Source: Pomphorhynchus laevis (lineage: Eukaryota; Acanthocephala; Palaeacanthocephala; Echinorhynchida; Pomphorhynchidae). Taken from it: a DNA stretch of 64,000 nucleotides. The stretch is taken from NCBI GenBank assembly GCA_012934845.2, contig WNNJ02000571.1, positions 1 to 64,000 of the forward strand, given 5' to 3'. How positions within the stretch are numbered: the first letter of the stretch is position 1; every line of letters begins with the position of its first letter. The notes below the pieces were generated by a model, which worked only from the letters and a program-made list of their open reading frames with translations, had not been told where the DNA came from and ran no database searches. A program made the translations under genes and the position numbers. Shown one piece after another: positions 32,856 through 47,800 of this stretch.

Positions 32856-35800
32856 ACACACAGTCTTCTAAATTAGTTCACTTATTTGGTTAGCCTCTGC
32901 ATTAACATACTCTAATTTGTCATTAACGCATAACAGATACCGAAAATGTAAAATACTAACTACAGAAATTAGACAATTTCTTATTTTGAAAGATGCAGCG
33001 TTATTACGTAATGCCAGTAATGTTAAATCGACTAAAGATATTTCAGCGGCACACATCTCGCGATTATCAAGGATTGTGATCAAGGTTGATATTTAAAATA
33101 TTTAGAATATCATATATCGTATAACTTGATAACTAATAACATAATAACTTGAAATATAATTTAATGTATAATGAATAAGTGGATTGATAATGGCGAGCAT
33201 TGTGCTGCACATATATTGTTAACAAATGACAATAATAGTTTCTCCTCGCATTTGTTGCTAATTATAATAATTTGACAACTTTGTTGTGGTAATATTAAAG
33301 TACCTTTCATTTCCTTATCGCCCTTAAAGGCACCGCATCCCCAAAATCCAGATGCAATAGCATTATAAATGTTATTTTGAAATGCATACGGTTTAAATCC
33401 CGAAAAAGCCTTTTTTAAATCCCTGTCGATATTGCATGTTTTAAAATTATCGCATTTGCTGTTTACTCGCAAAGCATCAATTGCGCATATATTAGACTTT
33501 CTCCTACCGTATATATCCCTGAACAGAAAGATTAATATCACTACAATATCAATATAACGACATATATATAATTAAATGAAAACTTTTATATGCCTTGTAA
33601 CCAATCTAGCATTCTAAAATTCACAATTTTTAATTTCTTATATGCAATAAAATAATTTAATTGATTATTTTAAAAATCAATTAAATAGATTGTTAAACAA
33701 ATTAAATTGAATTGCTCACGGTATAAAATGCAAAAGCTTCGTTGTCAAAAAATCATCTCATTACGAGATCTGTACAATAGTTTGAGATTACTATTTAGTT
33801 GTACAGATTGGAGATTATTAACGACTATAAATTACAAAGAGCGTTGGTGAAATTAAATATTATTGCACACGTTATAAATACGATGTAAACATGAAATACG
33901 AACATGAAAGCTAATCAAACAAATTAAAGGAACAAAAGGATAAATAGTAATGGGAACGTTGATGAACCAGCATGACTGGTTTGTCGCTTAATAATACAGA
34001 TAAGAAATTTAATAAAAAGTTTTAACTTTTACAGAACAGAAAACTATTCAGTAAATAATTAAAAGATTTCACATACATTCATTGAATTTACAGGGTATTT
34101 CAATAATAGAGACATTTTATAAATATAACAAGACAAATTTCTCAAAGAAACTCTTTATCCTCGATAAAGAGAGAAATGCCGGTTTTCTGATAGTCCGCTA
34201 TTTATTTCATGACATTTTTTATTTATCACATCTACGAAACGATGCACTCACTATCCATAATCAAAACTAGATTATTATTGGTTAGTACTCATTCAAAAAA
34301 TGATGCAAGTTGTGTGTAGAATATTCGAAAATAAAAGTATATTCATCATATATCTGTGTGATGATCAGGAATTAAACCATTCGAATGAAAAATTAACGAA
34401 TTGATTGTTAAAAGCAAACCATACAAAAAACACTAAGAAAACAATGATGTACGATTCAATTCATAGCTTATTTTAAAAGATATATTGACAGAAAATAAAT
34501 ATAAAGTGAAAATATAATAACAGTTTTCGGTATTACTATTAAATATACAAATGAAAAATATATTAACATATTTCGTTATAGCAAAAATCGTACCGCTCTG
34601 AATTATCAATGTAATTTCCAGCCCATTTTATATTAACGCTGTAGCCAGACACTTGATTAAAGCATTCCGAACCTTAAAAGTACAAATTAATTAAATGTAG
34701 AATTAAATTTATCCCACAGCTTAAGTAAATTGTCTGATAACTATTTTGAAAACTGGTAAAATTTTCGTTCTTAAAATTCAAGGTGTGTCATACTAATAAG
34801 CGCAGTGGCAAGTCTAGATGCCAAGTGATTAGTAGTAGGAATTTAGAAAACAGTAATTCTATGTAAAATATTATTTTTAAGTAATATTATTTTTATATAA
34901 TTTGTAGTCATTGATACAATTGAAATTTTTGATGACACTGCAATTTTCTTCAATACTATAAGCCAACAGTAGTACGCTACATTTCAGTATTGGTGGACAT
35001 AATCAGCTACTGATCCAATACCTACGTTTCACGTTTCGGTCCTTTTAATGCTGACTTACGATTATTCGACTCGTCTGCTTTATTGGCATTTAGATTTAAT
35101 GAAAGACTTTCGTCTTACATTTTGCAAATTTAATTGAAATCATATTTGATTGCAAATTAAATCAGCGTTAGTAGGGAAGGTGCTAACTTCAATTTGAAGA
35201 TTTTCAAACTAGTCATCTGAAGTTTGCTTCCTAATTTTAAGTTGATATACCAGTGCAGTCATTGCTATCATTGAAAATTTTTGACTATTTTTTATTTTGC
35301 ACTCTACTTTAATCCTATATTTACAACAACAATACGCTACATTTCAGTATTGCGGACCTCATCAGCTATTGATCCAATACCTACATTTCACGTTTGGTTC
35401 TTTAATGTTAGCTAACGATTTCTCAACTCGTCTGCTTTATTGACATTACGATTTAATGAAAGACTTTCGTATTTCATTACATGCATTAATTGAAATCATT
35501 TCTGATTGTAAATAAAATCAGTGTAGGTACCTTCAATTTGAAAACCTCTCTATTTTTACAATTAATTTAAATTATCAAACTAGTCATCTATCGTTTGTTT
35601 CCTAATTTTAAGTTAATATAATTGTGCATCATTGTTACAATTTAAATTTCTGATGACACTGTCCTATTTATCACTTATTCATGTATATTGCCTAGAAGGA
35701 CAAGTTGTAAGTTCTTGGTTCAAATGCTTGATTGTGAGAAAAGTTCCGCGGCGACACATTATTGCTAATTTTCGACTCCTCAGTCGAAATAATATATTCC

Positions 35801-38800
35801 GTTATGACATAAGCTAGTATTTATTTAAAATGTATTCTAAACAACATGCCATAGTTTTATTTCAATCGAACAAGTATCGCATTTTTAGCGATGTGTAAAT
35901 GAAATTGATTTTAAATATTAAAATATCAGTTGTAAGATGCAAACATGGTTATAATAACATGTGGTCACAATTAGGTTAGCATTTAAAACATTGAATTTCC
36001 AAAGCATTGACACAGAATAGCATTATTGGTGAATACGCTAAAAAGTGAATTATTCAAACAGGAAATATAAATAATCCAAGCTAATGTAGATATTAAACAT
36101 TTTCCATGGTCGTAGCATATGCTTCCGTCCTTTAAAATACAAGCAATTACGAGCGAGGATATCTTTTATCGCATTTATGTTTGTCGTTTATTTTTGCCTA
36201 AAATGAACTCTGTGTTATTGATGTTTTTATTGCTTTTACAAAGTGTTAATTTTTTCGTAACAACCGAATTAGTAGTCTGCTGAGGAAAGATATTACAAAC
36301 ATATCTTACTATTAAAAATATTACGAGAGTAAATAGAATATATCACGAAATATTGATTAAAATGCAAAAATACATGCTGAAATGTATCATAAAAACAACA
36401 TTTCCCTATTTGGGTTTGAATTGATATAATTAAATAATTAAAGTAATTGCCATGCAATTTTAAAATCATTGAAATATTCACCTACCTACTATATGAAGGG
36501 ATTCATCTTTATTCAAAGTAGCCGTGAACAATCGAGCGCATATAATCTCAGGACGACAAATTATCATTATCTCCTCCTGAACAGCGCCATATCTTAGAAT
36601 ACCACCTCCGATATTTTTGTTTGCAAAATCAACCTGTGAGATAATAAATGTGTAAAATAAAATAACCTAAAAGAGAAAAGATTTGTTAAGGTGCAATTTT
36701 TAATCCTAATTTAATTCTCAGAAATAAACAGCAATCTCTCTAAGATAATAATACTAGATTCACACTGGAAACTATAAGCATATGTGATTATTAAATATCT
36801 TATGGTACTATTATTTAAGACATCTAGAATATTTCGCTTACTTGAATCACTTAGCTTATTTTTAAATTGCCAATGCTTGGTATTGAAAGCGATAATTTTA
36901 CTTTAATAATTAAAGACTTGTTTCTTATGTAAGAGCTTTGATCCTTACAAATATTTCATAATAAGATTAATTTCGAAATTAATAAATTTATAGTTTATTA
37001 AAATTATATATTAAAAATATTCATTTCTTGTTTCGTTTTAGTTTTTATAAATTTATAGGAGCGAAGAAGGCTAAACTAGTTCCAAAAATTCACAATATTA
37101 CGATAGCTCCTGCTATCATCATCAGGAAATAGCAAACTGAATTTATTTAATAAATTCAGTTTGTTATTAATGATTTATTCAGTTTGTCATATTTTGATAT
37201 TCATTATTTTTTAGTAATAATTACACAAATGAGTGTAACAATTATTTTAATTGTACATACCTGGACACATCCACAAAAATCTTCGATATTCATATTAGAT
37301 CTTATTTGGCAAGTCTTTTTTGTATAAGCTTCTTCGGTAAAGTCTGGAATTTTATCGGTTTTAACTCTAGCGTAAGTCACGCATCCTGGAAGAACAGCAG
37401 CTAAAATAAAGCATACAAATTTGTGACAATCAATTATGCAAATACTGAATTGAAAATTATAAATTATAAATTTAGTTTTTGCTCATATAATTTGAAAAAA
37501 TACATCTGCTAAAAACAGTACTCACCAAGTAAGGTAATTTGTGCAAATGCGGTATGAGATTAAAATAATAAATTATTACTGTTGATGTAATACGTTGGAT
37601 AAAACAATGCACGATAATAATTCGATCTTATTTACATGATCAGTAAAGTTTAATGACAATTTATCTTATTGCAATTTGTTCAAATTATTAAAACAGATTT
37701 AAAACCCTAAGAACTTCATTCGAATGTATAAATATTCTTTGGAATTTGTGATTATTTTCTCATACAACTAAAAACAGTACCAAGAGCAGAAAATAGCTAT
37801 TAAGAAAATCTATACAAATTATAATCTAATCAAATTACGCATGTGAAGTTTTAATAATTAAAACAATATGAATTTTTATATTTGTAAATAATTATTGAAG
37901 TTGGATTAAAGAAAAGAGGAAATTATTTTTGATATTTCGCTAACTATACTGTTAGCATCTTCAGAAAATTACCAATGTAATTTGCTGAAGATGCTAACAG
38001 AAGTTAGCGAAATATCAAAAGTAATTTCTCTTTTCTTTGATCCAGCTCCAATAATTCTTTATAAATAATGGATCAGTATCAAATATTTAAAATTTTGTTG
38101 AAGAATTGCAAGGTAGGGAATTTATTAGAAAAATTTTACAAATTTTCAGTCGCTCCTAGCGACCTTCTTCAGGCAAAAAAAATCAAAAATTCAAACAGTA
38201 AAATCACAACTACACAACACATATACACTTACAACAAAAACGTCAAAGAAATTTTTACTGAAAATTACAAAACACAAATATTGAAGTTCAATTGGATAAA
38301 AATTGGCTAAAAAGCCAATTTCAGTCGCTAGGAGCGACTGAAAATTTGTGAATTTTGTTAAATAAATTCCCTACCTTGCAATTATTCAACAAATATGAGT
38401 GGGAATTTTTACCAACACATTTAAAATTTTATAGTTGTTCTTAATTATACATTGCAATATAAATTAATAATTTCAATTTATAGTACCACATCTAAAGTTT
38501 TAATTTTAGCATCAAAAGTTTTCTATCACAGCGACTTTTCAAAGTCAAGGAAGCGAATATTCAGAATTCAACTTCATAGCCTCTTCACGGCCATTTGCTA
38601 TTTTGTAATTCGGTAAGAAGGCAATGCCTTTTATTAAAAATCGATTTACGCTCATCGTTAAAAAACGTTAAAGGACAATTCCACAACTAAGGTGGCTTTG
38701 CCATTATGATACAGTAAATCATTTACACCAATTTCTTCAATAAACTTGCGATATTTAAGGTTATTCAACGTAACGGATGTATTGAAATTAAAAACTGATA

Positions 38801-41800
38801 CGACTGATTTCATAACTTAATACATACAAAACTTTCCACCGCAAGAACTGTTAAAGAATAATACAATGTAAGACTAATCTGGTATTAAAAAATCACCGTT
38901 TTCAACATGTTTTACAATCTTTGACCTAAATGTGATAGCTTATTCATTTGTATCACAACTGATTTTGCCTATGAAATATTCCATCGAAGATTCCTTACAT
39001 AAATGACAGTAATTTTAAAATATCTTAAAAATATATTCGTCTGTTATAGCATCAAATATATTCGTCTGTTTAGGTAACACATTTATAATATACAGCATAA
39101 TAGTCAAACTATATTTCATCAATATATGAGATTAATAGAACATTATATTAAACTATATCATTGAAGAAAATAAGTCAATATTAAATCAAAAACTATTAGA
39201 AAGCGAAACTTTTTGGATTAAAAAGCCTAATTATATGTACAAATTAGGATTGAATGACGTGGTACAATGAATTGGCAGAAGTAGTATAGTACATAATAAA
39301 CAACTATATTATAATAATCCGGTTAAACGCAAGCCAAGAAGTCATGGTAATAAAAAAATAAGAAAAATAGACTTGTAAATATTAAAAAAGATAAGAATAT
39401 TTATGAACAATTAAATTATTACAAATATTAAAGCAGTTTTTAAGAGATAATAAGCTAAAAGATATTTATGTAAATATAGGAAGTTTTTCAAAGATATCAT
39501 ATGTTCAATAAATCAAAGACTAATTAACGACTATGATATGCTAAGTTGTATAATAGACAGTTATTGTAATACAAAATACTATAATCGGCCAATGAATGTT
39601 AATAATAACAATAAAAAATATACACAGACCATAAGATTCATTAAAAATGAATAGATAACATAAATGTAGGTAGACTTTTAAATAATTCTGAAAGTAAAGA
39701 AATAATAGGATCAGATTTAAGTAAATATATTCCTAAAATAAGGTATAAACTCCTACCACCATTAGGACGAAAAATTTGTAATTACAACAAAGAATTGAAA
39801 TCAATACGTAAGCATTCTCGAAACAGAATGTAATAGAAAAAGTCTTAATTACTAAATTAAAGCATAACTATATAATAACAACTATTGATAAAGCTAGTAA
39901 TAACTTTGTTTTCGTAAGCAAAAGTTTTATGATATAATGACGAAAAAGGTAAATTATAATGATTTAAATATAAAGGCAACATATGAGCGTAGTGATTTGA
40001 GTTCAGAAACAATTATTACTAGTCAATAATAAATAAAATTGGTATATATATTGAATCAGATAATAAAACTATAACTATATTGTATTGGAATCCAAAATTA
40101 CATGAAAATCCAATAAAACCTAGGTTCATATTTAGTGCTTTTAAATGTACATTAAAACCACTTTCTGTCTATATGAATAAAATACTTAAAGTAATTAAAG
40201 CACATTTTAAAAAATATTGCAAGGTAATCGAAATTGATACTTGTATAAAACACTATTTCAGTATTAATTCTATAAAAGAATTTTTAGAACAGACAAAAGG
40301 AATAAATTTTCAAAATATAAATACATACGATTTTAGTACGCTTTATACAAATCTAGATTTAGTAGATATTAAAGAAGCGTTAGTAAAATTAATTAATCTT
40401 ATATTCGGAAAAAGATATACATATATATGTTATAATAATTATAACGCCTATCTAACAAAAATTAAACCATCAAATAAATATAAATATATGGATAAAATTG
40501 AATTAATAGAATCCTTAAATATTTTGATAAATCAAAATTATTTAAAAGTAGGGACATCTATATTTAGACAAGTAAAAGGTGTTCCAATGGGTGGTAATAG
40601 TAGCCCAATTATAGCTGACTTGTTTTTAAGCTTTATAGAATATGAATTTGTTCATAACTGTGTAAAAACTAAATCTAAACAATAAAAAATATATGAAATA
40701 TATGTTTCGATACATTGATATATATGTGTATTTAATTCTAATAATTTTTATTCAATTAGTGAGCACATTTATCCAGAAAGCCTTTTTCTTAATAAAACCA
40801 ATATTGATGATAAAGAAGGTGTATATCTAGATATGAACATTAAATTAACATTAGCTAAAACTACTATTAATTTATATCGTAAAGATGACATATTTAAATT
40901 TACAAGATACATTTTTAAACGAGCATTCATGCATACCAAATAACATTAAATATAATACATTAAATAATGAAATTTTAAGAATTGCCATAATATGTAAAAT
41001 CAAAATCATTTAAATAATTTAATAGATACATATTTTAAACTAGGTTACTATAAAAATACAATCAAACAAAAAATCGTAAAATATATAAATCAACACTATG
41101 ATATTAAAAATAAATTTAAAATCATTAGCGGAAATTTTTATGGATGAATAATAAATAATATACTTAGTATTAGAAAAGTGATACTTGATAATCAAATTTC
41201 ATCAGACGAAATATGTCACAAGCATGTATTTGGCACCATTGCTATGTTAGGTCAGGAATATGGTTCGAAACATTAAATCTGATAGCATAGCAGTTCTTCC
41301 TAATGACCTCTAATCCTTATTTTGAAAAATCGTCTATTATTTATTAGTAAATTCATAAAAATTGATTTTTATTTTAAATTTCAATTTTAAATTTTAACTT
41401 TATAAATATAAATTATATAAAATCTTATGTAACAATTATTTATTATTAAATTATTTAACTTTTTAACATCATTTTTAATTGATAAATAGTATAAAATACG
41501 CATGGTCAGTTAGCCAATCTGATCATTAATACTATCAATTTCAAAACTTTTGTATGTCTTTTTGATAACACTTACATGTTCATTGTAAATTAAAAATACC
41601 TCCGTATTACTGTATTCAGTCACAAAATACTTTCTCCTCTTATTATTCATTGTCTCTATCAATAATCATTATTCAATATCAATATTTCGCTCCGACCCCA
41701 AACAAGTGAATCATACGAAGACAGCATAACCAATAAAAATGTTGTCGTGTGTCATGGTAGTAAGTTCAAGGTGTATTTTAAATAGAATCGTGCGCTGTGT

Positions 41801-44800
41801 CTTTTTGAAACAGTAGACAGCTAAACTTTATTCGCCTTCCTTGCTTAAACAGACCCTCTTAATAGATTGACTGATCCACTTGACTTTTATACTCAAATTG
41901 CTGTGAATGTAAAGTAAATGGAACGCACCCGAATTTACCATAACAACTAAATTATACACGAAGACGTACTTGGTACTGCATTATCAAAAGTACTACTAGT
42001 TCATCGGTTATCAAAGTATTTAAAAAATTTAGAAAACCACGTGTTGATAAGAATTCCGATCGTAACAAACACAATAGTAATTAAGCAAACAAATTAAGCT
42101 TAACAAGTTTCGCTCATGGCGGGCACTCGTTAACTACTCTCTAACAATTATAGCGAATGACAGAAAAATTCAAATGATTTTGGCCATCGTACAGTACTAC
42201 AGTTTTCATAATATCTATAAATCAGGAATGTTTGAATATCTCTGGCTTAAAAAATAGAGAACCCTTAGAGGAGGAAATATAAATATCAGTGGTTTTCAGT
42301 TTAAGGCTTATATGATTCATGTATTTGTTCTCATTTATGTCGATGCAATAATACTTTCTCATTCATGAGTAAATATATGTAAAGGGTTGTAGCCGGAATG
42401 GAAAATATTCCCAATTGCCTAAAATCGTTATTTGTGTTTAAAAGGTGTACCTCAGTATTGAAAGGTTGACGCTCTTTAAAGACTTTGAGCCAATAAAAAA
42501 GGGAGGCATATGCAACGCTCAATGCTTGCTCGCAATGCTCTAAGTCTTTTTTTATGAATATTAAGTATAACTAAACAATATGCTTAAAGATAATTTGATT
42601 TAAGTATAAGTACATGATAACTTCAATTATCACGTTCGTGGTGAATTATAACTTAGAAGAAGGCGGTAAATAACAACTGATATTTATACAATTGGATAAA
42701 ATTCGGATACAATAACTTGTGCCTTAACTTATATTTTGGCATCTATAAAGTTCAATAAATTTTATTAGTTCCATCTCACATATTTTACAAATTTTCATAC
42801 AAATTGGCACTTCCTGCTAATGGGCCTAATATAAAAACAAATTTTATGAATAAAGAAAATTTTTTAGGCACCACCCGTTTGTTTTAATAATGTAGATATT
42901 CAGAGTCGCTGTCTAATTGCATGCATATATCTATCTTTTTCGCATGGATGTATTTTACTGTTAAATAAACCAAGCGTTTTATAAATGGGAATATTTGCTT
43001 CCATTAACAGTCCTTCGGATGTATGTAGAATTAGTGGAATATATTTGATATAGTGACATCCAGAAACGTCAGCTTTGTCTGTGAATTCATTAGTTTAGTT
43101 CATGAAATGTTCGATCTGGAATTTTGGATTATGGTTAATGTTAAAACTGTAAACGTGTGTCTCGGGTTCAACAAAGTGTGTAGGTTGTATTCAAATGTTT
43201 TTAAGTACTTTTCAAATATCTTTTGCCAGTACATCCCTTCTTATATTATGTCGAACTATTGACTTACTTTTTCATTTGCATGATGATGCATGAACATTTA
43301 ATTTTTTATTATTTACAATACTACACATCAGAGGTGGCCAACTCATGGCGCATTGGACGACGCACGATGACGCATTGTCTTTTTAATCAAGACAGGATTT
43401 TTCTTTAAAGTTGTTAATAAAAATTTTCAGTTATTTTACGATTATTTCCAAAAGTTAGTTTGAACACTTTACTTATTAACGAAAGCAACGTTATATTTTT
43501 TAACATTTTTGATTGAAAAGGGCAAATATTTAAAAAATGTGTGGGTTATTGCTACAAAAATTGGCGCATTTGATATTCTCTGAAAGGGAAATTGGCGCTT
43601 CATCGAAAATTGTTGATCATCTCTGTTATACATCATCAAAATAATTTAATCATGTTGCACGATCGAGAAACTGATGCCTCTTGATCACTTCTTCTCTGGG
43701 CTATATAATCTTTGTATTTACATTGTGCCCATGAATATCGTTGAATTTACTAAGACCATGATTGAAATCTTGTGAAACTGGTCGTTCACGAGATGAGCGA
43801 AAATCCTGGAAATACATTGACGCAGATCGACAAAGTACGAGCTCAATTATGCTCCTTAATCGACATCTATAGCCTGCATAGGATTTAACAATATACAGAC
43901 TGAACAAATGTTTAAATCACGTTATATGATTATATAATATGATAATGAACATCTTATATAATATGTTCATTATCATATAATTTATAACATATGTTATAAT
44001 ATATTTACGTTATAATCAAACGTTAACATTTGATTATAATAATATTTGTTTATTTTAAACAAATATTATTGTTATAATAATACTATTGTTAATATTATAA
44101 TGACTTTTATTTTAAATTCCAATGTTTTATTTTAACTTGATTTAAATTATAAAAAATCTTATAATCTTATGTTATTATTAAATACTGATTTAGCATTATT
44201 ATGTTTTGTTTATTTTATAATTATATTAAATACGTAGACTCAGTTAGCTGATTGAATTTATAAAATAATAATTAGATATTAATTATTAATAAATATTTGT
44301 AATTATATACATATTAAATTGTAATAAACTTTTATAAAGTTTTTTACAATGTAAAAGTGGATTTGATAATAATCAAGGGTACGTCAATGAATTTTATTAA
44401 AATAAATGCTTATAGGTAAATGTAGAATAAACAGTAATATATATGTATTCAAATACCGTTGTCATCCGTTGAAAGTATTAGGTGATGTTGTTTATACGAT
44501 GTATTACATGCCATAGTAACTTTTGCGAAATAATTTATTAAAGCCTTCAATTTCTCTACAGAAGATTGTTTCTTTGACGAAAATAACCTTAAAATTCAAA
44601 CAAATAACATAAATTAAAATTTACCATTAATAAAATGTCCCTATAATGTTAATGTATAGCAATTGTATTGATTGCAATAATGACCGGACTTCTGTTGTAA
44701 TAAATGAATTCAGGAAAACAATAGAAAGAGAGTTGTCGTAGAAAAGTGAACAAAGTGTGTTTGAAGGAATGACATTTATGTTTTGTAAACACTTATAATT

Positions 44801-47800
44801 CGTGTTAATATCATTGACTACAACTGACTGACTGATCTCGATTATAAAAGATCTTATGGCCAATATTTTGAAAGAAATTTGTAATAAGGTCTAAATGGAA
44901 TACGGAATACAACCACTATATGATTCACTAACGTTCGATAAGTAAGTGATATGCCCCCATCAGTTTATATTTCATGAACAATTTTATATTTCCTGCACAG
45001 GTTTATACTTCAGCATGTGTTTATATTTTTAAAGTGGTTTATATTTAAGCATGGATTTATATATATTCTGTGAGGCTTACACTGCAATATGATAGAGCAG
45101 CCATTTGTGACATCCGTGCTTTAACTACCTTTGCTTCATTATATTCAATAGCTCCAAATCCGCTTACGAATACTACGAGCGTAAGAAGATTTAAAAATAT
45201 AGAGAAATAATAGCATTAGTCCATAATTAACTGTTCGTTCCTCAAGTCATTTCAACAAGCTGTGAAATTTATATGCTGTGAAATTCAAAAAATTCACACT
45301 TTTGTTTCAATTCTACATTCTACTAAATTATTTACAATGCAAATTATCAAAACTCAAACGGTCGAAAGGAACTACTTTACAAAGGTCATACCATCGTTCT
45401 ATGAAAAGTAGATAATTAACGACTTTACTAAAAATGTGAAAATGATTATTGTAACGGCAGATATAAAGCTAATAGTGAAACAGTATTTATATAGTGCTCT
45501 GTGCATAACCACATTACATAATCCTATTTAACAAAATATGGTTATGTGATCGAATCTCATTAATGAATGTGGTTGTGATCGAACCTTATTAATGAATGTT
45601 GTTGTGATCGAACCTTATTAATGAATGTAGTTGTGACCGAACCTTATTAATGAATATGGTTCGGTGATCGAATCTTATTAATAAACATGATTCTGATATT
45701 GAACCTTGGTAATAATAGTTAAGTGATTGAATTTTAATGAATATAATTATGTGATTGAATCTTATTAATGAGCATGGTTTTGTAATAGAATCTTACTAAT
45801 GATCGGTATGCGATCGAACCTTATTGATGAATATGGTTCGGTGATTGAATCTAACTAATCAAATAACGTGTTTATGTTAGATCAATACATTAAATTCATT
45901 AAAATACATTAAAGTAACATGTAATAGCTTATCACGAGCTGGTTGCAATTATGGAATTATAAAAATGGATTGAAGCACAAGATTGAGTTTATATCGAAGT
46001 CTTATTTTGTTAATCTAATACAGATTTTATTTTTTCAAATTGATAGATAATTCATTTAATTAAAAAGCTACAATTAAAATTGTTTTAGCTGGTACAAAAT
46101 ATAGTTTAGTTAAAACTCAATGGTTTAGTTGTGATTCAAGAACATAAAGTATATTTAGTTTGAAATGTACCTAAAAGTATAAAAATAAATAATTTAAAAG
46201 TAAACTAGATAGTTTGTATTCTTGAATGCATCAATTGAATATTACTTAAGGGTTAGACTCATTTAAGTCTGAAATGAAATAAAAACAAATGACGTTATTT
46301 GAGAACATTGTGCAAAATCAAAATTAACCTGACAAAAGAGACACCTATGTATTTGTGATTTTTAGATTCAGTTTCTAAATTAACAGAAGAACCCATTTTG
46401 TCCGTAAAAGTGCAAAGAAATAGATTGCTCAGCAGACAGGCAATTTGCCGTTGAGATAATGTCAATGATTTAATGTCACCACCGCACACTAGCCGAGGTA
46501 AGCCCTGATAGATGAAAATAAAATTAAGACAACAGTTAGCATTTGAAGATAATACTAGTTTTTATTTAATACCTGTGGAAACAGGAATTCCACTTGCAAT
46601 GCTAGTGAAATCATCCTCGGAAGAACGCTGCCGGTAAATGCGTTTTTTAGTGAAGGCTGTATAAAATATATTCTAAATGAATGTTTTAACCAAACTATTA
46701 ATGCACCTTAGTAAAAACTGAGTCTAAATTAGTGAAGCTTCCTAAATCTGAATTGCTATTATATGCTTGTAGAGTTTGCTAAAATAAAAACTGTATGCTA
46801 TATATACAGGTTTAGAAAAATAACAAAATAATGCACCTTGAATTTAATGTACAAATGCTCATTTTTTCCAAGAATTTCTTTATACAATGCATTTAATTTG
46901 ATTACGACATCTGGCCAACTCTAAATATAAAAATACACATTAATCAGTTAATGCAGCAGCATTGAAAAACATATTGAAGAAATAAAATATTGAAGAAATA
47001 TTGAAATAAGGTTTGTTAAAACGAACTAATAAAAAATTACTTGCCTTAAGGTGGTGCGGCAGAGCGATTTTTTCACTACTCGCAAACAGGGTCGTGTCAA
47101 GAGTCCCATTAATAGACTAAAATTATAATTTGTTAGTTCTAGACAGAATAATACAAAATAATAATGTAATTGTATATATAATTATATGTATGACGGTATA
47201 ATTCAATAGTCAATACTTTTACAATAAAAATATGTTAAATAAGCATTGCTATTACTGTTCATTTTTCTAAATTTTTTATAATTTAAAATATATTATAGTA
47301 TATAATATTATACAATATATAATATAATATTTTTATGATATTATTAATATATATTAAAAACACCAAAAAACTGTCTTGTTTATACTAAATTCATACAACT
47401 GGTTTTACAGGTCATAGCTACAAACTACCGGAAACTAACTACTTACAAATCGTCGATATTGTAATGCCAAGGGGAAAACATTCCTCAGAGGTGAAATGTT
47501 GTGGTTGCAATGGGCAAAATGCAAAATATAAATTTTGCAAATGACGGAAGGCGGGCAAAAAAATGTATAAACTATGCCGCTGCCAATTGTTCAAATCATG
47601 AATTGGATAAACCGTTTAATTACAACGGCGTGAGGTGTGATTATAAGAATGCAGCTGACAGAGAAGATCATGATTCAAGCACTTTTGAATACGTTGAAAC
47701 GGTCAGAGAAGCAGCGACAGAGAATTGTATAACTGATAAACATCAACAACAAGACAGATACAATGTCGATTTTGATATTAATGCGATATATTAAGAAGTT

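Noticed and set aside
31985-33083. Minus-strand frames of 71 and 106 codons in PARG intron 13
   Set aside because: They lie between two exons that join cleanly without them and resemble nothing known.
37527-37600. A PARG exon reading YYFNLIPHLHKLPYL before a GTGAGT donor
   Set aside because: Its phase cannot join the exon at 37261-37400. The exon at 44508-44587 (EKLKALINYFAKVTM) fits by phase and by homology.
44627-44863. Minus-strand 78-codon frame just before PARG exon 9
   Set aside because: Not needed for phase between exons 8 and 9 and has no PARG similarity; treated as intron.
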